64,000 nucleotides of DNA from Pseudomonas sp. S35 (GTDB lineage: Bacteria > Pseudomonadota > Gammaproteobacteria > Pseudomonadales > Pseudomonadaceae). Position numbers and translations under genes: made by a program. Of the stretch, positions 62,936 to 64,000 are shown piece by piece (within the stretch, counting starts at the first letter, position 1; every line of letters begins with the position of its first letter). The notes below the pieces were generated by a model. The model was not told the DNA's origin, made no database searches, and worked only from the letters and a program-made list of their open reading frames with translations. Location: assembly GCF_009866765.1 (NCBI RefSeq), contig NZ_CP019431.1:4774001-4838000 (forward strand), read 5' to 3'.

Positions 62936-63484
62936 ATGACCTTTGATTCGTTCGACATCAAATCCCTGATCCGCCCCGTCATCGACTTCCCCAAGCCTGG
63001 GGTGATCTTTCGTGACATCACCCCGCTGTTCCAATCGCCCAAGGCCCTGCGCCTGGTGGCCGACACCTTTGCCCATCGTTATGTCGAAGCCGATTTCACC
63101 CATATCGGTGCGATGGACGCGCGTGGCTTCCTGATCGGCTCGATCATCGCCTACCAACTGAACAAGCCGCTGATCCTCTTCCGCAAACAGGGCAAGCTGC
63201 CGGCCGACGTGTTGGCCGAGGGGTACCAGACCGAATACGGCGAGGCCTTCCTGGAAGTGCACGCCGACAGCCTGTGCGAAGGCGACTCGGTGCTGATGTT
63301 CGATGACCTGATCGCCACGGGCGGCACGTTGATTGCTGCGGCGAACCTGGCGCGGCGCATGGGCGCAAAGATTTTTGAAGCGGCGGCGATTATTGATTTG
63401 CCGGAGCTGGGCGGGTCGCAGCGGTTGGAAGACATGGGGATTCCCACGTTTTGCCTGACGCAGTTTGCCCTGACTGAAAGGTAG
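62936..63484 (+). CDS. apt: Adenine phosphoribosyltransferase
   Basis: This 182-residue enzyme makes AMP from adenine and PRPP. The start at 62936 (Met-Thr-Phe-Asp-Ser-Phe) matches the family; an in-frame GTG/ATG further up gives an unrelated extension. The PRPP motif [13 protein letters not shown] is near 120-132, and the N-terminal [11 protein letters not shown] is typical. It lies 79 bases after anr. Confidence 0.95.
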   Translation: MTFDSFDIKSLIRPVIDFPKPGVIFRDITPLFQSPKALRLVADTFAHRYVEADFTHIGAMDARGFLIGSIIAYQLNKPLILFRKQGKLPADVLAEGYQTEYGEAFLEVHADSLCEGDSVLMFDDLIATGGTLIAAANLARRMGAKIFEAAAIIDLPELGGSQRLEDMGIPTFCLTQFALTER

Positions 63485-63554
63485 TGGTTGCCTGGGCCGG
63501 CCTCATCGGGGGCATAGGTATCTACACAACTCTTAAAGGCTGACACATAACCCT

Positions 63555-63600
63555 GTGGTGAGCGGGCTTGTCGAATCGTCGCCCCTCCCACACTTTTAGT
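63555..63600. repeat. Degenerate single REP-like sequence
   Basis: TGGTGAGCGGGCTTGTC followed by TCGCCCCTCCCACAC resembles one arm of the REP doublets at 31349 and 54352 but is diverged. It lies between apt and recR. Confidence 0.4.
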
Positions 63601-63613
63601 CCTGCGCGGATCG

Positions 63614-64000
63614 TCAGAGGGCGATCGGCTTGCGACCGGCGAAGGAGTGGGCCAGGGTGCCACCATCCACCAACTCCAACTCCCCCCCCAACGGCACGCC
63701 GTGGGCGATGCGCGAAGTGATCAGGCCTTTGTTGCTCAGCAGTTGGGCGATGTAATGGGCGGTGGCTTCACCTTCCACAGTCGGGTTGGTGGCGAGGATC
63801 ACCTCGGTAAAGGTGCCCTGCTCTTCGATACGCGCCACCAGTTGCGGAATGCCAATGGCCTCCGGGCCCAGGCCGTCGAGCGGCGACAGGTGGCCCTTGA
63901 GCACAAAGTAGCGCCCGCGATAGCCGGTCTGTTCCACCGCATACACGTCCATCGGGCCTTCCACCACGCATAGCAACGTGTCGTCGCGGCGCGTGTCGGC
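63614..64000 (-). CDS. recR: Recombination mediator RecR, C-terminal part, runs off right edge
   Basis: The minus-strand frame is open to the window edge; 128 residues are visible. The Toprim domain shows Cys-Val-Val-Glu-Gly-Pro-Met-Asp-Val (catalytic-type Glu), [11 protein letters not shown] and the C-terminal [10 protein letters not shown]. RecR works with RecF and RecO to load RecA on gaps. The N-terminal helix-hairpin-helix and zinc finger lie outside the window. Confidence 0.95.
   Translation of the reverse strand, partial: ADTRRDDTLLCVVEGPMDVYAVEQTGYRGRYFVLKGHLSPLDGLGPEAIGIPQLVARIEEQGTFTEVILATNPTVEGEATAHYIAQLLSNKGLITSRIAHGVPLGGELELVDGGTLAHSFAGRKPIAL

Noticed and set aside
1..64000. Search for tRNA, rRNA and CRISPR arrays
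   Set aside because: I saw no cloverleaf with the conserved T-loop sequence, no rRNA segment, and no series of equal-length repeats with unique spacers.

Overview
The window reads as a Pseudomonas chromosome, most probably of the P. fluorescens group. The grounds are the high G+C coding style, REP/REPIN palindromes of the fluorescens type, two tandem cbb3 oxidase operons followed by ccoG-ccoH-ccoI-ccoS, hemN and anr, and an AqpZ / DUF482 / Porin_5 / HrpA / AceK neighbourhood. This assignment is inferred from gene content and family knowledge; no database was searched.

Layout. (1) 1-12.7 kb is accessory DNA with a less GC-rich look. It holds a type I restriction-modification operon on the minus strand (hsdM-hsdS-DUF262/DUF1524 gene-hsdR, the last running off the left edge), several small unrecognised genes, an esterase/LysR pair and two copies of a GC-rich intergenic repeat. 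It ends abruptly at a YbdG-type mechanosensitive channel gene that has lost its 5' half (12.74-13.34 kb), so this looks like the edge of an island. (2) 13.57-18.38 kb is a compact five-gene operon that I read as an undescribed biosynthetic cluster: a SznF-like heme-oxygenase-like diiron oxidase fused to a cupin, a Rieske protein, an MFS exporter, an ATP-grasp ligase and a PheRS-beta-like B3/B4 protein. All seven diiron ligands and the three cupin histidines of SznF are present in register. A convergent Lrp/AsnC regulator lies next to it, and two Lrp-like boxes 22 bp apart lie in front of the operon. (3) 18.8-35.4 kb is ordinary chromosome: an EamA exporter, azoreductase, a LysR / hydrolase / PpiA / ABC exporter series, AqpZ, a DUF482 acyltransferase, a porin, a KAS III / ECF sigma / zinc-finger anti-sigma operon, and HrpA. 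(4) 35.7-39.5 kb is a small accessory patch encoding unrecognised proteins built from a repeated module of about 50-60 residues that ends in a conserved R-x-x-W motif followed by Gly. One of these genes is split by an in-frame TAG, and a decayed second copy of the aceK 3' end lies in front of it. (5) 39.6-47.5 kb: aceK, two chemoreceptors, a DMT exporter, a CPBP protease and an alpha/beta hydrolase. (6) 47.5-62.9 kb is the microaerobic respiration region: cco1, cco2, ccoGHIS, a SafE/DsbD-like protein, hemN, and anr, whose product is expected to act on the Anr boxes before cco2, ccoG and hemN. (7) apt and the C-terminal part of recR close the window.

The most unusual item is the SznF-like operon. 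SznF carries out oxidative N-N bond formation, so the operon probably makes a nitroso-, hydrazine- or azoxy-type amino-acid-derived metabolite. The ATP-grasp enzyme could couple it, the MFS protein export it, and the B3/B4 protein might edit mischarged tRNA as self-protection. The product is unknown and these roles are inferences.
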